Notes: generated by a model from the sequence alone, not told the origin. Shown: positions 1-8,563, counted from the first letter of the stretch. The stretch is DNA of 64,000 bases from JAAYDI01 sp052034005 (GCA_052034005.1 JBPOJB010000011.1:62001-126000); one strand, 5' to 3'. Numbers and translations are program-made.

Positions 1-389
1 GCCTCGCCGGGACCGGCCGACAGCCCCAAGGCGTCCGAAATCGCGACGCGCAGTTCGTCCAGGTCCACCGGCTTGGCCAGGTAGTCGTCAGCTCCGCTCT
101 TCATGGCCGAGACGGCCTGGCGGAGGTCGGCGTGCGCGGTGATCAACAGCACGTGGGTCGTGGGGTCGTGCCGGCGGATCCGGGCCAATGTCTCCATGCC
201 GCTGATGCCCGGCAGGCGGACGTCGAGCAGGATCATGTCGACGGGATGGTCTTGCAGGTATGCCAGCGCTTCCTCGCCCGAAGCGGCCTCCGCCGCCTGG
301 CAATCGAGCGTGGCGATCAGCCCCGCGAGCAACTCGCGTTGCCGCCGCTCATCGTCCACGATCAGGATGGTCTTGCGGGTCTGCAACAT
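1..389 (-). CDS. Response regulator, receiver domain (partial, runs off left edge)
   Basis: The visible N-terminal ~130 residues form a CheY-like receiver domain: the acidic pair in 'ILIVDDE' near residue 8-14, the phospho-acceptor Asp in 'MILLDVRLPG' near residue 54, the Thr/Ser in 'LLITAHA' and the Lys in 'DDYLAKPVD'. The start ATG overlaps the last 41 nt of the upstream histidine kinase gene, so the two are cotranscribed and very probably form a cognate two-component pair. The output domain is outside the window; the receiver resembles the NtrC/AtoC group, so a sigma-54 activator domain is likely but not seen. Confidence 0.9.
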   Translation of the reverse strand, partial: MLQTRKTILIVDDERRQRELLAGLIATLDCQAAEAASGEEALAYLQDHPVDMILLDVRLPGISGMETLARIRRHDPTTHVLLITAHADLRQAVSAMKSGADDYLAKPVDLDELRVAISDALGLSAGPGE

Positions 390-1752
390 GGATGCCACTC
401 AATTCGAAGACCGCGCCACCGCCGTCGCGCGGTCGATAGGATGTCTGCCAGCCATGTAGTGTGGCGATGTGCCGGACAATCGCCAATCCCAATCCGGTCC
501 CGGTGGCGCGCGTGGTGAAGTAGGGCGTGAACAGCGATTCCACCGCCTCGTCAGCCACGCCGGGCCCCCGGTCGACGACCTGGATCGCGGCCGTGCGGTC
601 GTGTTGCAACTTGGCCAGCACGCTCACCGGCTGACCGCGAGGCGAGAACTCGACGGCGTTCTGTAGCAGGTTGAACAGCGCTTGGCGCAACAGCTCGGAG
701 TCCGCCTGCACGCGCTGAGCGGACGGCGCGATGTCCCAGGTGAGCGACAGGGCGGCGGATTCCAGATCCGGCTGCAGGACCACCGCCAGCTCCTGGCACA
801 ACGTCTCGACCGCCACCGGAGCCAGCTCCGGCAGCCGCGGCCGCGCAAATGCCAGAAACTGATTGATCCGCGCGGTGACGCGATCGCACTCCTCCATCAC
901 CGATTGCGCGTACTGGCGACGCTCGGCGTCCGACATGCGCGACTCGGCCAGCCGCTGGGTCCAGCCGCGGATGAGCCCCAGCGGATTGCGCGTCTCGTGA
1001 GCCAATCCGGCGGCCGCCTGGCTCAGCTCGCTCAGGTGACGCGTCTCGGCCTGGTACACGCGCGACTGGCCTCGCGCATCCGCCAGTTTCACGGTGGTGT
1101 GCCACACCAGACCGATGCACAGCGCGACCAGGCCGGCGGCCGCCACGCTCCACAGGTACGACCGGCGCGACTGGCCGATCAGCGCGTCGGCGCGCGTGCG
1201 GTCCAGCCACAGGTCGGCGCGGAACGTGCCACCCGCGGCGAACGGGCCCGCCTCGTCGGGGCTGTCTGCCCAACGCCGCGGGCCCAGCCCCCACCCGCGC
1301 CCGGCTCCACGCCCGGCCCCAGGCCCGGGCCCGACGCCACCCGCCCCCGGGCCCAACGGCTTCAGCTCGAAGGGCTCCGACAGGCGGAATCGGTGCGCCG
1401 GCTGGCCGGCGCCCAGGTCGCCCGATCCGGCCATGTCCTGGCCCGCCGCCAGGATCGGCAGGCCATCGCCGCCATAGATCGCCACGGCCACGATGTCCGG
1501 AGCCTCCGCCAGTTCGTCGAGCATGGCCTGGAGTTGGCCCTGGAAGAACTGGCCGACGCGGCGATGGGACGAAATCCCGCCCACCAACGCCGTCATGATC
1601 GAACGCGACTGCTGATCCACCGATTCCTCAATCAGGGCCAGCTGTCGGCAGTAACCGCTGTGCTGCCACCACGCGAAGCCGAGCCAGGCCATGCAGAGCG
1701 CAGCGTACATGACCACGCGCGGGCGTCGTATGGGAATCGTCAGCATCTTCAT
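349..1752 (-). CDS. Membrane sensor histidine kinase
   Basis: A 467-aa two-component sensor kinase. Residues 12-29 and 199-217 are hydrophobic membrane segments enclosing an extracytoplasmic sensor region. The phospho-acceptor H252 lies in the H-box 'AAGLAHETRNPLG'; an N-box ('LFNLLQNAVEFS') and G-box ('TGLGLAIVRHI') follow, so the kinase is complete (HisKA plus HATPase_c). The start at MKMLTIP is chosen because a purine-rich 'GAGGG' lies just upstream and the first membrane helix follows; a longer in-frame extension lacks such support. The sensor region has an odd Gly/Pro/Arg-rich stretch at about residues 134-159. The 3' end overlaps the response regulator. Confidence 0.93.
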   Translation of the reverse strand: MKMLTIPIRRPRVVMYAALCMAWLGFAWWQHSGYCRQLALIEESVDQQSRSIMTALVGGISSHRRVGQFFQGQLQAMLDELAEAPDIVAVAIYGGDGLPILAAGQDMAGSGDLGAGQPAHRFRLSEPFELKPLGPGAGGVGPGPGAGRGAGRGWGLGPRRWADSPDEAGPFAAGGTFRADLWLDRTRADALIGQSRRSYLWSVAAAGLVALCIGLVWHTTVKLADARGQSRVYQAETRHLSELSQAAAGLAHETRNPLGLIRGWTQRLAESRMSDAERRQYAQSVMEECDRVTARINQFLAFARPRLPELAPVAVETLCQELAVVLQPDLESAALSLTWDIAPSAQRVQADSELLRQALFNLLQNAVEFSPRGQPVSVLAKLQHDRTAAIQVVDRGPGVADEAVESLFTPYFTTRATGTGLGLAIVRHIATLHGWQTSYRPRDGGGAVFELSGIHVADPQDHPDRGR

Positions 1753-1963
1753 GGCCCTCGACCCCTCTGTTGTACGCCGTGCCCGCGGTACTCCGCAACA
1801 CGCGCGCGTCGATTCGTCCCGCCCCGCCCTTGCATCTTCGGGCGCGGGCAAGTGAAATAGGGACATGGTAGGGATCGTAACAGCGCGTCGGGGCTGTGCC
1901 ACTGGGGTGCAGCCGGCCGGCGCCGAGGTTGGGCAACTGGCGATCACAGGCTTGGATGACACG

Positions 1964-2815
1964 ATGAGAACGCTCGGAAATCGTAGTTGTGGGTTCGGTG
2001 TATGGAGTGGGGTGCTCCTGCTGCTGGCCGCGGCGGGGCGATGCTCGCACGCGCAGGAGATGCAGTATCCGGTGGGGATCGCCGTCGCGGCGGACGGCAC
2101 GGTGTACATTGCAGATCCGAATTTCCACGGCGTCTGGAAGTTCGCCGACGGCAAGCTGGAAAAATTCTTCGAAGGCTCGTCCAAGTTCCGTACGCCGCTG
2201 TGTGCGGTGCGCAGCGTGGCCTTCGACCACCAGGGCAAGCTGCTGGCGGGCGACAACTCAACCCGCGAAGTCTACCGGTTCGACGACGCGGGGAAACCGG
2301 TTCCGCTGACGCAAGGTAAGATCGGCATGCCGGTGTCCATTGCGGTGCGCAAGAACGGCGAGATCCTGGTGGCCGACCAGGAACTGAACCTGATCTGGAA
2401 AGTGCCGGCCGAGGGCGGTGAACCGGTGAAGCTGGCCGAAGTGGCCGGCGTCGCCGGGTTGTGCCTCGACCAGGAAGACCAGCTGTGGGTCACGTCGCGT
2501 GTGACGATCCAACTGCGTCGCGTGAGCGCGGACGGCACCGTGGAGAACGTGCTCAAGGATCGGCCGTTCCAGATGCCGCAGTACCTGGCGCTGGACGACA
2601 ACAAGACGGCCTACATCGCCGACAATTACGCCAAAGCCATCTGGAAAGTGCCGGTCGGCGGCACGCCCGAGAAGCTGGTCGAAGGCGAGCCGCTGGTCAA
2701 CCCGGTCGGCATTACGTTTGCCGGCGGCAAGCTGTATGTGACCGACCCCCGCGTCCCGGCTGTGTTCCAGGTCGAATTGGACGGGAAAATCACCCGGCTG
2801 ATCCCCGGCCCCTAG
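1964..2815 (+). CDS. Exported NHL/beta-propeller repeat protein
   Basis: A 283-aa protein with an N-terminal signal peptide (hydrophobic 'GVLLLLAAAGRCSHA', cleavage probably after SHA) followed by repeats of the NHL/SMP-30 beta-propeller type: 'PVGIAVAADGTVYIADP', 'PVSIAVRKNGEILVADQ', 'PQYLALDDNKTAYIADN', 'PVGITFAGGKLYVTDP'. About six blades can be traced over the whole mature length. Such proteins bind ligands or act as lactonase-like enzymes, but no catalytic residues can be assigned. The start is taken at the ATG directly before the signal peptide; 33 codons upstream remain open. It is divergent from the histidine kinase and may be its target, which is only inferred from position. Confidence 0.8.
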   Translation: MRTLGNRSCGFGVWSGVLLLLAAAGRCSHAQEMQYPVGIAVAADGTVYIADPNFHGVWKFADGKLEKFFEGSSKFRTPLCAVRSVAFDHQGKLLAGDNSTREVYRFDDAGKPVPLTQGKIGMPVSIAVRKNGEILVADQELNLIWKVPAEGGEPVKLAEVAGVAGLCLDQEDQLWVTSRVTIQLRRVSADGTVENVLKDRPFQMPQYLALDDNKTAYIADNYAKAIWKVPVGGTPEKLVEGEPLVNPVGITFAGGKLYVTDPRVPAVFQVELDGKITRLIPGP

Positions 2816-2868
2816 TGGCGTCGGCTTCCCGCTCGGCCCGTCCCGTGCCGGGTGGCCGGGCGGGACGC

Positions 2869-3894
2869 CTATCCCTCGGGCACGTCCTGATAGAGGGCGG
2901 CCATGTCGCGCACCAGGCGGGCGATGGCGTGGCGGCAGGACGCGGGCGCGAGGATTTCCGCTTCGCTGCCCAGGGCCAGGACGCGCGGGATGATCTCCAG
3001 TTCGTGGGCGGCCACGACGGTCAGCTCGATGCCGCCGTCACGGCGCGGCTTGGCCTGCTGCTGCGGGTGCCAGGGGTCTTCCAGCACCCAGGGGGCGGCG
3101 CGGGCGCTGATCCGAATCCGGAAGTTCTTGGGCGGGCCGCCTGAGAACACGCCCAGGCTGTGCCCGACATACTCCTCCAGGCGGAAGTCCGGGTCGGGGG
3201 CGAACCAGGTATCGAGGATCGTGGCGCGTTGGAAGCGGTCGAGCTTCCAGTGCCGCAGGCGGTCTGCCCCGGGGGGGATCTCGTGCGCGGCGGCGATGAT
3301 GTACAAGCTGGATTGATAGAACACGATGGCATACGGCTCGATACGGCGCCGCGCGACGGGCCGGCCGGGTGGCTGGTAGTCCACTTCCACCACGCGGTGT
3401 TCGAGCAGGGCGCGGTTGAGCGTCTTGAGGAACCCCTGCTTGGACGCGTAGGACTTGGCGGGCATGCCCAGCACGAACAGGACGCGGCGGTACCGTTCGT
3501 AATGCGCGGCCACCGAGGCGGGCAGCCCAGCGTGCAGCTTGTTCCAGAACGACTCGATGCCCTGCCAGAACGGCGTGCCGTACAGTGGATAGAGCAGGTC
3601 ACGGCCCAGGGAGAGCGCCATCAGTTCGGTGGCGGTGGCGGTGATCTTGTGCGGGCTCTTGGCGCGTGGGCCGAGCTTCCAGACCTTGCCCCGCTGCGTC
3701 GTCTGGACGGCCACGTCGAAACCGGCGGCCTGCAACGCCTCCAGGTCCCGCCGCACACTCCGCGTGTGCAGCGAAGTCAGTCCGAGATCGCCGACCAGCT
3801 CGTCGCGGAGCTCCTCCAGCGTGCGTCCGAACCGGAAATCCTCGAGAATTTGCAGGATCTTGTGCTGACGAATCAGCTGTTCGTTACGCGCCAT
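2869..3894 (-). CDS. WYL-domain transcriptional regulator
   Basis: A 341-aa regulator with an N-terminal winged helix-turn-helix (residues about 5-75, 'LIRQHKILQILEDF ... LHTRSVRRDLEAL') and a WYL domain in the middle ('HRVVEVDYQPPGR ... IEPYAIVFYQSSLYIIAA ... KLDRFQRATI'), then a WCX-type C-terminal extension. WYL domains sense nucleic acids or other ligands; the signature triad is written here as S-L-Y-I rather than W-Y-L. The ATG is preceded by a strong GGGAGGTGG Shine-Dalgarno. It overlaps the 3' end of queC by 11 nt, implying cotranscription. No partner nuclease or defence genes adjoin it. Confidence 0.85.
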   Translation of the reverse strand: MARNEQLIRQHKILQILEDFRFGRTLEELRDELVGDLGLTSLHTRSVRRDLEALQAAGFDVAVQTTQRGKVWKLGPRAKSPHKITATATELMALSLGRDLLYPLYGTPFWQGIESFWNKLHAGLPASVAAHYERYRRVLFVLGMPAKSYASKQGFLKTLNRALLEHRVVEVDYQPPGRPVARRRIEPYAIVFYQSSLYIIAAAHEIPPGADRLRHWKLDRFQRATILDTWFAPDPDFRLEEYVGHSLGVFSGGPPKNFRIRISARAAPWVLEDPWHPQQQAKPRRDGGIELTVVAAHELEIIPRVLALGSEAEILAPASCRHAIARLVRDMAALYQDVPEG

Positions 3895-4621
3895 CGCTTC
3901 CACCTCCCGTCGACGAGGACGCGGCCGCGTACCGGATCGGGTCCGCGACTCGATTCTCGGCGAACCCGCGCAGCCGCAGCAGGCAGGCATCGCAGCGTCC
4001 GCACGCCAGGCCGCCCGACTGCGGCGCGTAGCAACTGGTCGTGAGCGAATAGTCCACGCCCAGCTCCAGCCCGCGACGGATGGTCTCCGCCTTGGTCCAG
4101 TGGAGCAGCGGCGCGTGGACCGTCACGGGGCAGACGCCCTCCACCGCGCCCTTGGTGGCCAGGTTCGCCAAGGCCTGGAACGCGGCGATGTATTCCGGGC
4201 GGCAATCGGGGTACCCGCTGTAATCCCGCGCGCTGACGCCGATAAACAGCTCGCCGGTGCCCAGCGTTTCGGCCCACGCCAGCGCATAGGCCAGGAAGAT
4301 CGTGTTGCGGGCCGGCACGTAGGTCGTCGGGATGCGGCGACCGATGTCCTCCAGCGCGCCGGCGGCGGGTACGTCCCAGTCGTCGTCGGTCAGCGCCGAG
4401 CCGCCGAACTGGCGCAGGTCGATCGGGCACACCAGGTGGCGTGCCGCGCCCAGGTGCCGCGCGACCTGCCGCGCCGACTCCACTTCCCGAGCATGACGCT
4501 GCCCGTAATGGAAGGTCATGGCGAACAGCGTGAAACCCGCATTGCGCGCGATCGCCAGGGTGGTGGCCGAGTCGAGTCCGCCACTCAACAGGATCACGGC
4601 CGGTTTGGAATGGGCAGTCAT
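3884..4621 (-). CDS. queC: 7-cyano-7-deazaguanine synthase
   Basis: QueC converts 7-carboxy-7-deazaguanine to preQ0 using ATP and ammonia, the last shared step in queuosine and other deazaguanine pathways. The 245-aa protein has the PP-loop 'SGGLDSAT' at residues 13-20, the 'FHYGQRHAREVESA' segment and a C-terminal zinc site 'SCYAPQSGGLACGRCDAC' with four Cys. Length is slightly above the usual 220-235. The start MTAHSKP is chosen by alignment with the PP-loop; a start 10 codons upstream is possible. queD, queE and queF are not nearby. The gene is followed, with an 11-nt overlap, by the WYL regulator. Confidence 0.95.
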   Translation of the reverse strand: MTAHSKPAVILLSGGLDSATTLAIARNAGFTLFAMTFHYGQRHAREVESARQVARHLGAARHLVCPIDLRQFGGSALTDDDWDVPAAGALEDIGRRIPTTYVPARNTIFLAYALAWAETLGTGELFIGVSARDYSGYPDCRPEYIAAFQALANLATKGAVEGVCPVTVHAPLLHWTKAETIRRGLELGVDYSLTTSCYAPQSGGLACGRCDACLLRLRGFAENRVADPIRYAAASSSTGGGSDGA

Positions 4622-4723
4622 CTCAGTGCACCCTACCTGAAGCCCCGGCACAGCATATGGACCTGGCGGCCTTTCGCTCGGTCGACGGCGGAGCCCGGCC
4701 GTGTGCGGGGCGTTGACCGCGTC

Positions 4724-5143
4724 CTAGGCGAAGAACTGGCCCCGGCTCGGCGACTCGAACGCGTGGCGGAAATGCTCGATCACCGGACGGCGCGCCCCGG
4801 CCGGCCAGCGGACGGCCACCACGTCGAAACGCACGGGCTGCTCCAGCAGCTGGTGGCGGCGGAGGAACGCCAGTGCCGCGCGCGTCAACCGCCGCTGTTT
4901 GTGCACGTCCACCGCCTCGGCCGGCTGGCCCGCACGGTCCGACTGGCGGGTCTTGACCTCCACGAACACGATCACTCCCTGGTCCACCGCCACGAGATCG
5001 AGCTCGCCCAGCGCGTCACGCACTTGCCGGGCCACGATCCGGTAGCCTTTGCGGCGCAGGTAGCGGGCCGCCGCCGCCTCGCCGCGCGTCCCGAGCGTCG
5101 CCGGCGCTCGACCGCGCAAGAAGGACCAGACGCGGCTCCACAT
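4724..5143 (-). CDS. yraN: YraN/UPF0102 family nuclease-like protein
   Basis: A 139-aa protein of the YraN family, which has an endonuclease fold related to Holliday-junction resolvases. Visible motifs are 'TRGEAAAARYLRRKGY' at the N-terminus, the acidic 'GELDLVAVD' and 'VIVFVEVKTR', the E-D-EVK active-site pattern of this fold. It begins 8 nt after rplS and closes the ffh-rpsP-trmD-rplS cluster, its classic position in many bacteria. Its cellular role remains poorly defined; by family knowledge it is linked to DNA processing. Confidence 0.9.
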   Translation of the reverse strand: MWSRVWSFLRGRAPATLGTRGEAAAARYLRRKGYRIVARQVRDALGELDLVAVDQGVIVFVEVKTRQSDRAGQPAEAVDVHKQRRLTRAALAFLRRHQLLEQPVRFDVVAVRWPAGARRPVIEHFRHAFESPSRGQFFA

Positions 5144-5151
5144 GGCACGCC

Positions 5152-5505
5152 TCAGCCGCGGCGTTCGGCCAGGCGGACGCTCTTGCCCACCCGGTCGCGC
5201 AGGAAGTACAACTTCGCGCGGCGCACGATGCTCGATCGCTTCACCACCACCTTGCTGATGCGCGGCGAGTGCAGCGGGAACTTGCGCTCCACCCCCTCGC
5301 CGGCCACGATCCGCCGCACCGTGAACATCTCCCGAGTGCCGCTCCCGCTGCGGGCGATCACCGTGCCGCTGAAGATCTGGACGCGCTCCTTGTCGCCCTC
5401 GAGGATCTTCGTGTGCACGTCGACCGTGTCGCCGATCTCGAACGTCGACACGTCCGGCTTGAGGTAGTCTTGTTCGAGTTCCTGGATTAGTCGATTGCTA
5501 CTCAT
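5152..5505 (-). CDS. rplS: 50S ribosomal protein L19
   Basis: L19 lies at the 30S-50S interface. The 117-aa product has normal length and conserved segments 'FEIGDTVDVHTKI', 'RVQIFSGTVIARSGSG', 'FTVRRI' and 'GVERKFPLHSPRI'. The start MSSNRLIQ is chosen because it fits the family length and its ATG overlaps the trmD stop by 8 nt, implying translational coupling; a longer reading frame upstream lies inside trmD. Confidence 0.97.
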   Translation of the reverse strand: MSSNRLIQELEQDYLKPDVSTFEIGDTVDVHTKILEGDKERVQIFSGTVIARSGSGTREMFTVRRIVAGEGVERKFPLHSPRISKVVVKRSSIVRRAKLYFLRDRVGKSVRLAERRG

Positions 5506-6205
5506 CTGTCGGTTCCTGATGGTCTTCCAGCAGGTCGGCGCGACGCTGCCGGGTACGTTCAATACTCTGTTCTGCTCTCCACCGGGCGATCGCGCCGTGA
5601 TCTCCGCTCAGCAGGATGTCCGGGATCTTGAGCCCGCGGTAGACGCGCGGACGCGTGTACTGGGCGAACTCCAACAGTCGCTTGCCTGACGAAAACGAAT
5701 CCTCGATGGGACTACTTGCATCTCCCAACACGCCGGGTACCAGCCGGCTGACGGCGTCGATCAGCACCATGGCGGCCACTTCGCCGCCGTTGAGCACGAA
5801 GTCGCCGATCGAGACTTCGTCCGGCTGCAGGATGTCGATCACGCGCTGGTCAAAACCCTCATAGCGTCCACACAGCAGGATGAGTCGCCGGTGGCAACTC
5901 AACTGCTCCACCACGGCCTGCTCCAGCCGCCGGCCTTGCGGTGTGAGCAACACCACATGGGCCGGCAGCGCGTCCAGGTCGCGGACCGCCTCGACCGCTT
6001 CCACAACCGGCCCGACCATCATCACCATGCCCGGGCCGCCCCCGAACGGGCGGTCATCCACCTGGCGATGCTTGCCTTGGGCCCAGTCGCGGAGGTTGTG
6101 CAGGCGAACCTGGACCAGGCCCGCGTCAATGGCCTTCTTCAACAGGCTCTGACCGAGATACCCCGTGAAGATCTCGGGGAACAGGGTCAGAACGTCAAAC
6201 CGCAT
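5498..6205 (-). CDS. trmD: tRNA (guanine-N1-)-methyltransferase
   Basis: TrmD methylates G37 of tRNAs with S-adenosylmethionine and prevents +1 frameshifting. The 235-aa protein shows the N-terminal 'MRFDVLTLFPEIF', the trefoil-knot cofactor region 'LLCGRYEGFDQRVID' and 'EVSIGDFVLNGGE', and the catalytic-loop region 'DSFSSG'. It sits between rpsP and rplS; rimM, which usually separates rpsP and trmD, is not present. The start lies 14 nt after rpsP, with only a weak ribosome binding site, so coupling to rpsP translation is likely. Confidence 0.97.
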   Translation of the reverse strand: MRFDVLTLFPEIFTGYLGQSLLKKAIDAGLVQVRLHNLRDWAQGKHRQVDDRPFGGGPGMVMMVGPVVEAVEAVRDLDALPAHVVLLTPQGRRLEQAVVEQLSCHRRLILLCGRYEGFDQRVIDILQPDEVSIGDFVLNGGEVAAMVLIDAVSRLVPGVLGDASSPIEDSFSSGKRLLEFAQYTRPRVYRGLKIPDILLSGDHGAIARWRAEQSIERTRQRRADLLEDHQEPTDE

Positions 6206-6219
6206 CGTCGTCTACCCGC

Positions 6220-6657
6220 TCACGCTTGCTCGCCGTGCGCCTCGCCGTCGGCGACCACGCCGTCCGCCGCCGGCGCGGCCTCCGCCGCCTCGTCGGGCGC
6301 CGGGACCGGTTCCGGCTTCTTCGGCCGCGGCACGACCATCGGCGGCGGCGCCTGCGGCCTGGCCGTCTTCAGACGCTCGAGCGCCGCCTGCTGCTGCGCC
6401 AGGTGCGTCCCGTTGGTGCCGTACTTCTTGATCAGCACGCGGACCTTCTCCGAGGGCTGCGCGCCGACACCCAACCAGTAGTCGATACGATCGGCCTTGA
6501 GCACGGCCCGCGCGTCCGAGTCCTTCACCAGCGGGTCGTAATAGCCCAGCTCCTCGATCGCCTTGCCGTCCCGCGGCGCCCGCACATCCATCGCGCAGAT
6601 CCGGTAGAACGGACGATGCTTGCGTCCCATCTTTTTGAGTCGTATTCGTACTGCCAC
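6220..6657 (-). CDS. rpsP: 30S ribosomal protein S16 with long C-terminal tail
   Basis: Residues 1-85 are a normal S16 ('MAVRIRLKKMGRKHRP', 'ALKADRIDYWLGVGAQPS' type segments). The protein is 145 aa, well above the usual 80-90: the extra ~55 residues are a low-complexity Pro/Ala/Glu tail ('PAPDEAAEAAPAADG'). The start codon is GTG, chosen because it has an AAGGAG Shine-Dalgarno 6 nt upstream and gives the invariant MAVRIRL N-terminus; the nearby ATG is out of frame. It lies in the ffh-rpsP-trmD-rplS cluster. Confidence 0.96.
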   Translation of the reverse strand: MAVRIRLKKMGRKHRPFYRICAMDVRAPRDGKAIEELGYYDPLVKDSDARAVLKADRIDYWLGVGAQPSEKVRVLIKKYGTNGTHLAQQQAALERLKTARPQAPPPMVVPRPKKPEPVPAPDEAAEAAPAADGVVADGEAHGEQA

Positions 6658-6721
6658 GCATTGCTCCTTGTCGTACTTGTCTGGTCGCCACCGGTGGTTC
6701 CCGGATGCAGGCCGGCGTGGC

Positions 6722-6740
6722 GACAGGCTGGCAGCCTGTC
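6722..6740. repeat. Short perfect palindrome between ffh and rpsP
   Basis: GACAGGCT-GGC-AGCCTGTC, a perfect 8-bp inverted repeat with a 3-nt loop, lies in the 130-bp gap between ffh and rpsP. There is no T-run, so it is not a standard intrinsic terminator. It resembles the dispersed palindromic elements of several planctomycete genomes (from memory, not checked) and may be an RNA-processing or attenuating hairpin. Confidence 0.5.
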
Positions 6741-6787
6741 CCGCGATCGGCCGAGCGTCCGTGGCACCTGTGGATGTCCGCTCCCGG

Positions 6788-8266
6788 CTACTGCATCTCG
6801 CGCCCTTCGCGTCGCCGCTTGCGCATCTCCTTGTCTCGTAACTTTTTCAGGCGGGCCCGCTCCTGAGAGGTCAGCCGCTTGCCTGTTCCCTTCTTGAACT
6901 TCTGCATGCGGCCCCCGGGGTCCAGCATGCCGCTCTTCTTCAGCTCCTGGATCGCCTGCAACCGGCCGCCCAGCCCTTTGCCCGCCATGCTCTGCATCAA
7001 CGGGGCCATCATGTCGAACTGCTTGACCAGGTTGTTGACCTGCTGCGGCGGCACGCCGGCGCCCGCCGCAATCCGCTGCCGACGGTGCTGATCGATGATC
7101 TTCGGGTGACGCCGCTCGGCGGGGGTCATCGAGTTGATGATCCCCACCATCCGCCGCATCTCGCCCTCCGCGTCCTCGTTCTCCAACGCCTTGGTGAACT
7201 CGCCCATGCCCGGCATCAGGCCCAGCATCTTCTGCATCAGGCCGGGCTTGGCGATCCGCTCCAACTGGTCCTTGAAGTCGTCGAGCGTCAGCTGTCCCTC
7301 GAGCATCTTCCGCTCGAGTTCCTGCTGGTTCTGCTCGTCCACCACGCGGCGGGCTTCCGTGAACAACTGGCGGATATCACCCATCCCCAGGATCCGGCTG
7401 GCCATCCCGTCCGGGTGGAACGGCTCCAAGGCCTCCAGCCGCTCGCCCGTCCCGATGAACTTGACCGGTACGCCCGTCACGTGCTTGACCGACAGCAACG
7501 CGCCGCCCCGAGCGTCGCCGTCCATCTTGGTCATGATCACGCCATCGAGCTCCAGCGCGTCGTTAAAAGACTTCGCGCTGTTGACCGCGTCCTGGCCCGT
7601 CATGCCGTCCACGACCAGATAGACCTGATCGGGCTGGACACGCCGATCGATCCGCGTGAGCTGATCCATCAACTCCTGGTCGATCGCCAATCGGCCGGCC
7701 GTGTCCAGGATCACGACCCGCAACTGCTCCTGACGCGCCTGCTTGACAGCCTCCTGGCACAACTTGACCGGGTCCGTGGCCGCCCTGTCCGAATAGACGC
7801 GCACCCCCAACTGCTCGCCGATCACGTGCAACTGGTCGATCGCCGCCGGACGCTGCAGGTCCGCAGCCACCAACATCGGCTGCGTCTTGTTCTCCAACAA
7901 CAAGGCCGCCAGCTTGCCGCACGTCGTCGTCTTACCGGACCCTTGCAGGCCGCAAAGCATCAGCACCGTCACGTCGCTACGCAGATGCAACGAGGGATCG
8001 ACCGGACCGAGCGTCTGGATCAACTCCTCGTAGACGATGCCCACCACCTGCTGCGTCGGGTCGAGCGATAACAACACGCGCTCGCCCAACGCACGCGCGC
8101 TGACCCGCGCCATGAAGTCCTGCACCACCGAATAGCTGACGTCGGCCTCCAACAACGACTGCTCGACCAGCTTCAGACCGTCGCGCATGTTGCTCTCGGT
8201 AAGCTTCCCCTTACCGCGCAGCGTCTTGAGCGCGCTCTGTAAGCCCTGTTGCAGTGACTCGAACAT
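6788..8266 (-). CDS. ffh: Signal recognition particle protein Ffh
   Basis: Ffh is the SRP54 GTPase that binds signal sequences and 4.5S RNA and delivers ribosomes to FtsY and SecYEG. The 492-aa protein has the N domain (residues 1-90), the G domain with P-loop 'GLQGSGKTTTCGKLA', 'DTAGR' and 'TKMDGDARGG', and the methionine-rich M domain ('MPGMGEFTKAL', 'QQVNNLVKQFDMM'). The C-terminal ~50 residues are basic. It is first in the minus-strand cluster and has its own predicted promoter at 8373-8402. No 4.5S RNA gene was recognised nearby. Confidence 0.97.
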   Translation of the reverse strand: MFESLQQGLQSALKTLRGKGKLTESNMRDGLKLVEQSLLEADVSYSVVQDFMARVSARALGERVLLSLDPTQQVVGIVYEELIQTLGPVDPSLHLRSDVTVLMLCGLQGSGKTTTCGKLAALLLENKTQPMLVAADLQRPAAIDQLHVIGEQLGVRVYSDRAATDPVKLCQEAVKQARQEQLRVVILDTAGRLAIDQELMDQLTRIDRRVQPDQVYLVVDGMTGQDAVNSAKSFNDALELDGVIMTKMDGDARGGALLSVKHVTGVPVKFIGTGERLEALEPFHPDGMASRILGMGDIRQLFTEARRVVDEQNQQELERKMLEGQLTLDDFKDQLERIAKPGLMQKMLGLMPGMGEFTKALENEDAEGEMRRMVGIINSMTPAERRHPKIIDQHRRQRIAAGAGVPPQQVNNLVKQFDMMAPLMQSMAGKGLGGRLQAIQELKKSGMLDPGGRMQKFKKGTGKRLTSQERARLKKLRDKEMRKRRREGREMQ

Positions 8267-8372
8267 GACGATGCCCCCGCCTTCTCCGGACGGGTAGAGA
8301 CTTCGACCTCAGCCCCACTCGCTCAATCCGATACGTTCCCCCCGGCAAGGGGACTCGTGTGCGAAAACTCGT

Positions 8373-8402
8373 ATTCTAGCGAACCGCCCCGGATTTTGTA
8401 AA
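8373..8402 (-). promoter_or_regulatory. Predicted sigma-70 promoter of ffh
   Basis: Reading the minus strand: TTTACA (5/6 match to the -35 box), 18-nt spacer, TAGAAT (5/6 match to the -10 box). It is about 107 nt upstream of the ffh start. AT-rich hexamers stand out against the GC-rich background. Confidence 0.6.
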
Positions 8403-8563
8403 TGCGCCCTCCTGCCCCTGTCGCGGAAACGCCGTCGGTGTGGGTCGCGCGGTTCGAATTGCACGTTTGCCCATGGATGTGGTAAAAAACACTGAGCCGG
8501 TGCATGGGGCGCGCCGAAGAAATCGCAATGGTCGTGTTTCCCGGGTGTCGACTTATGCGGGGT

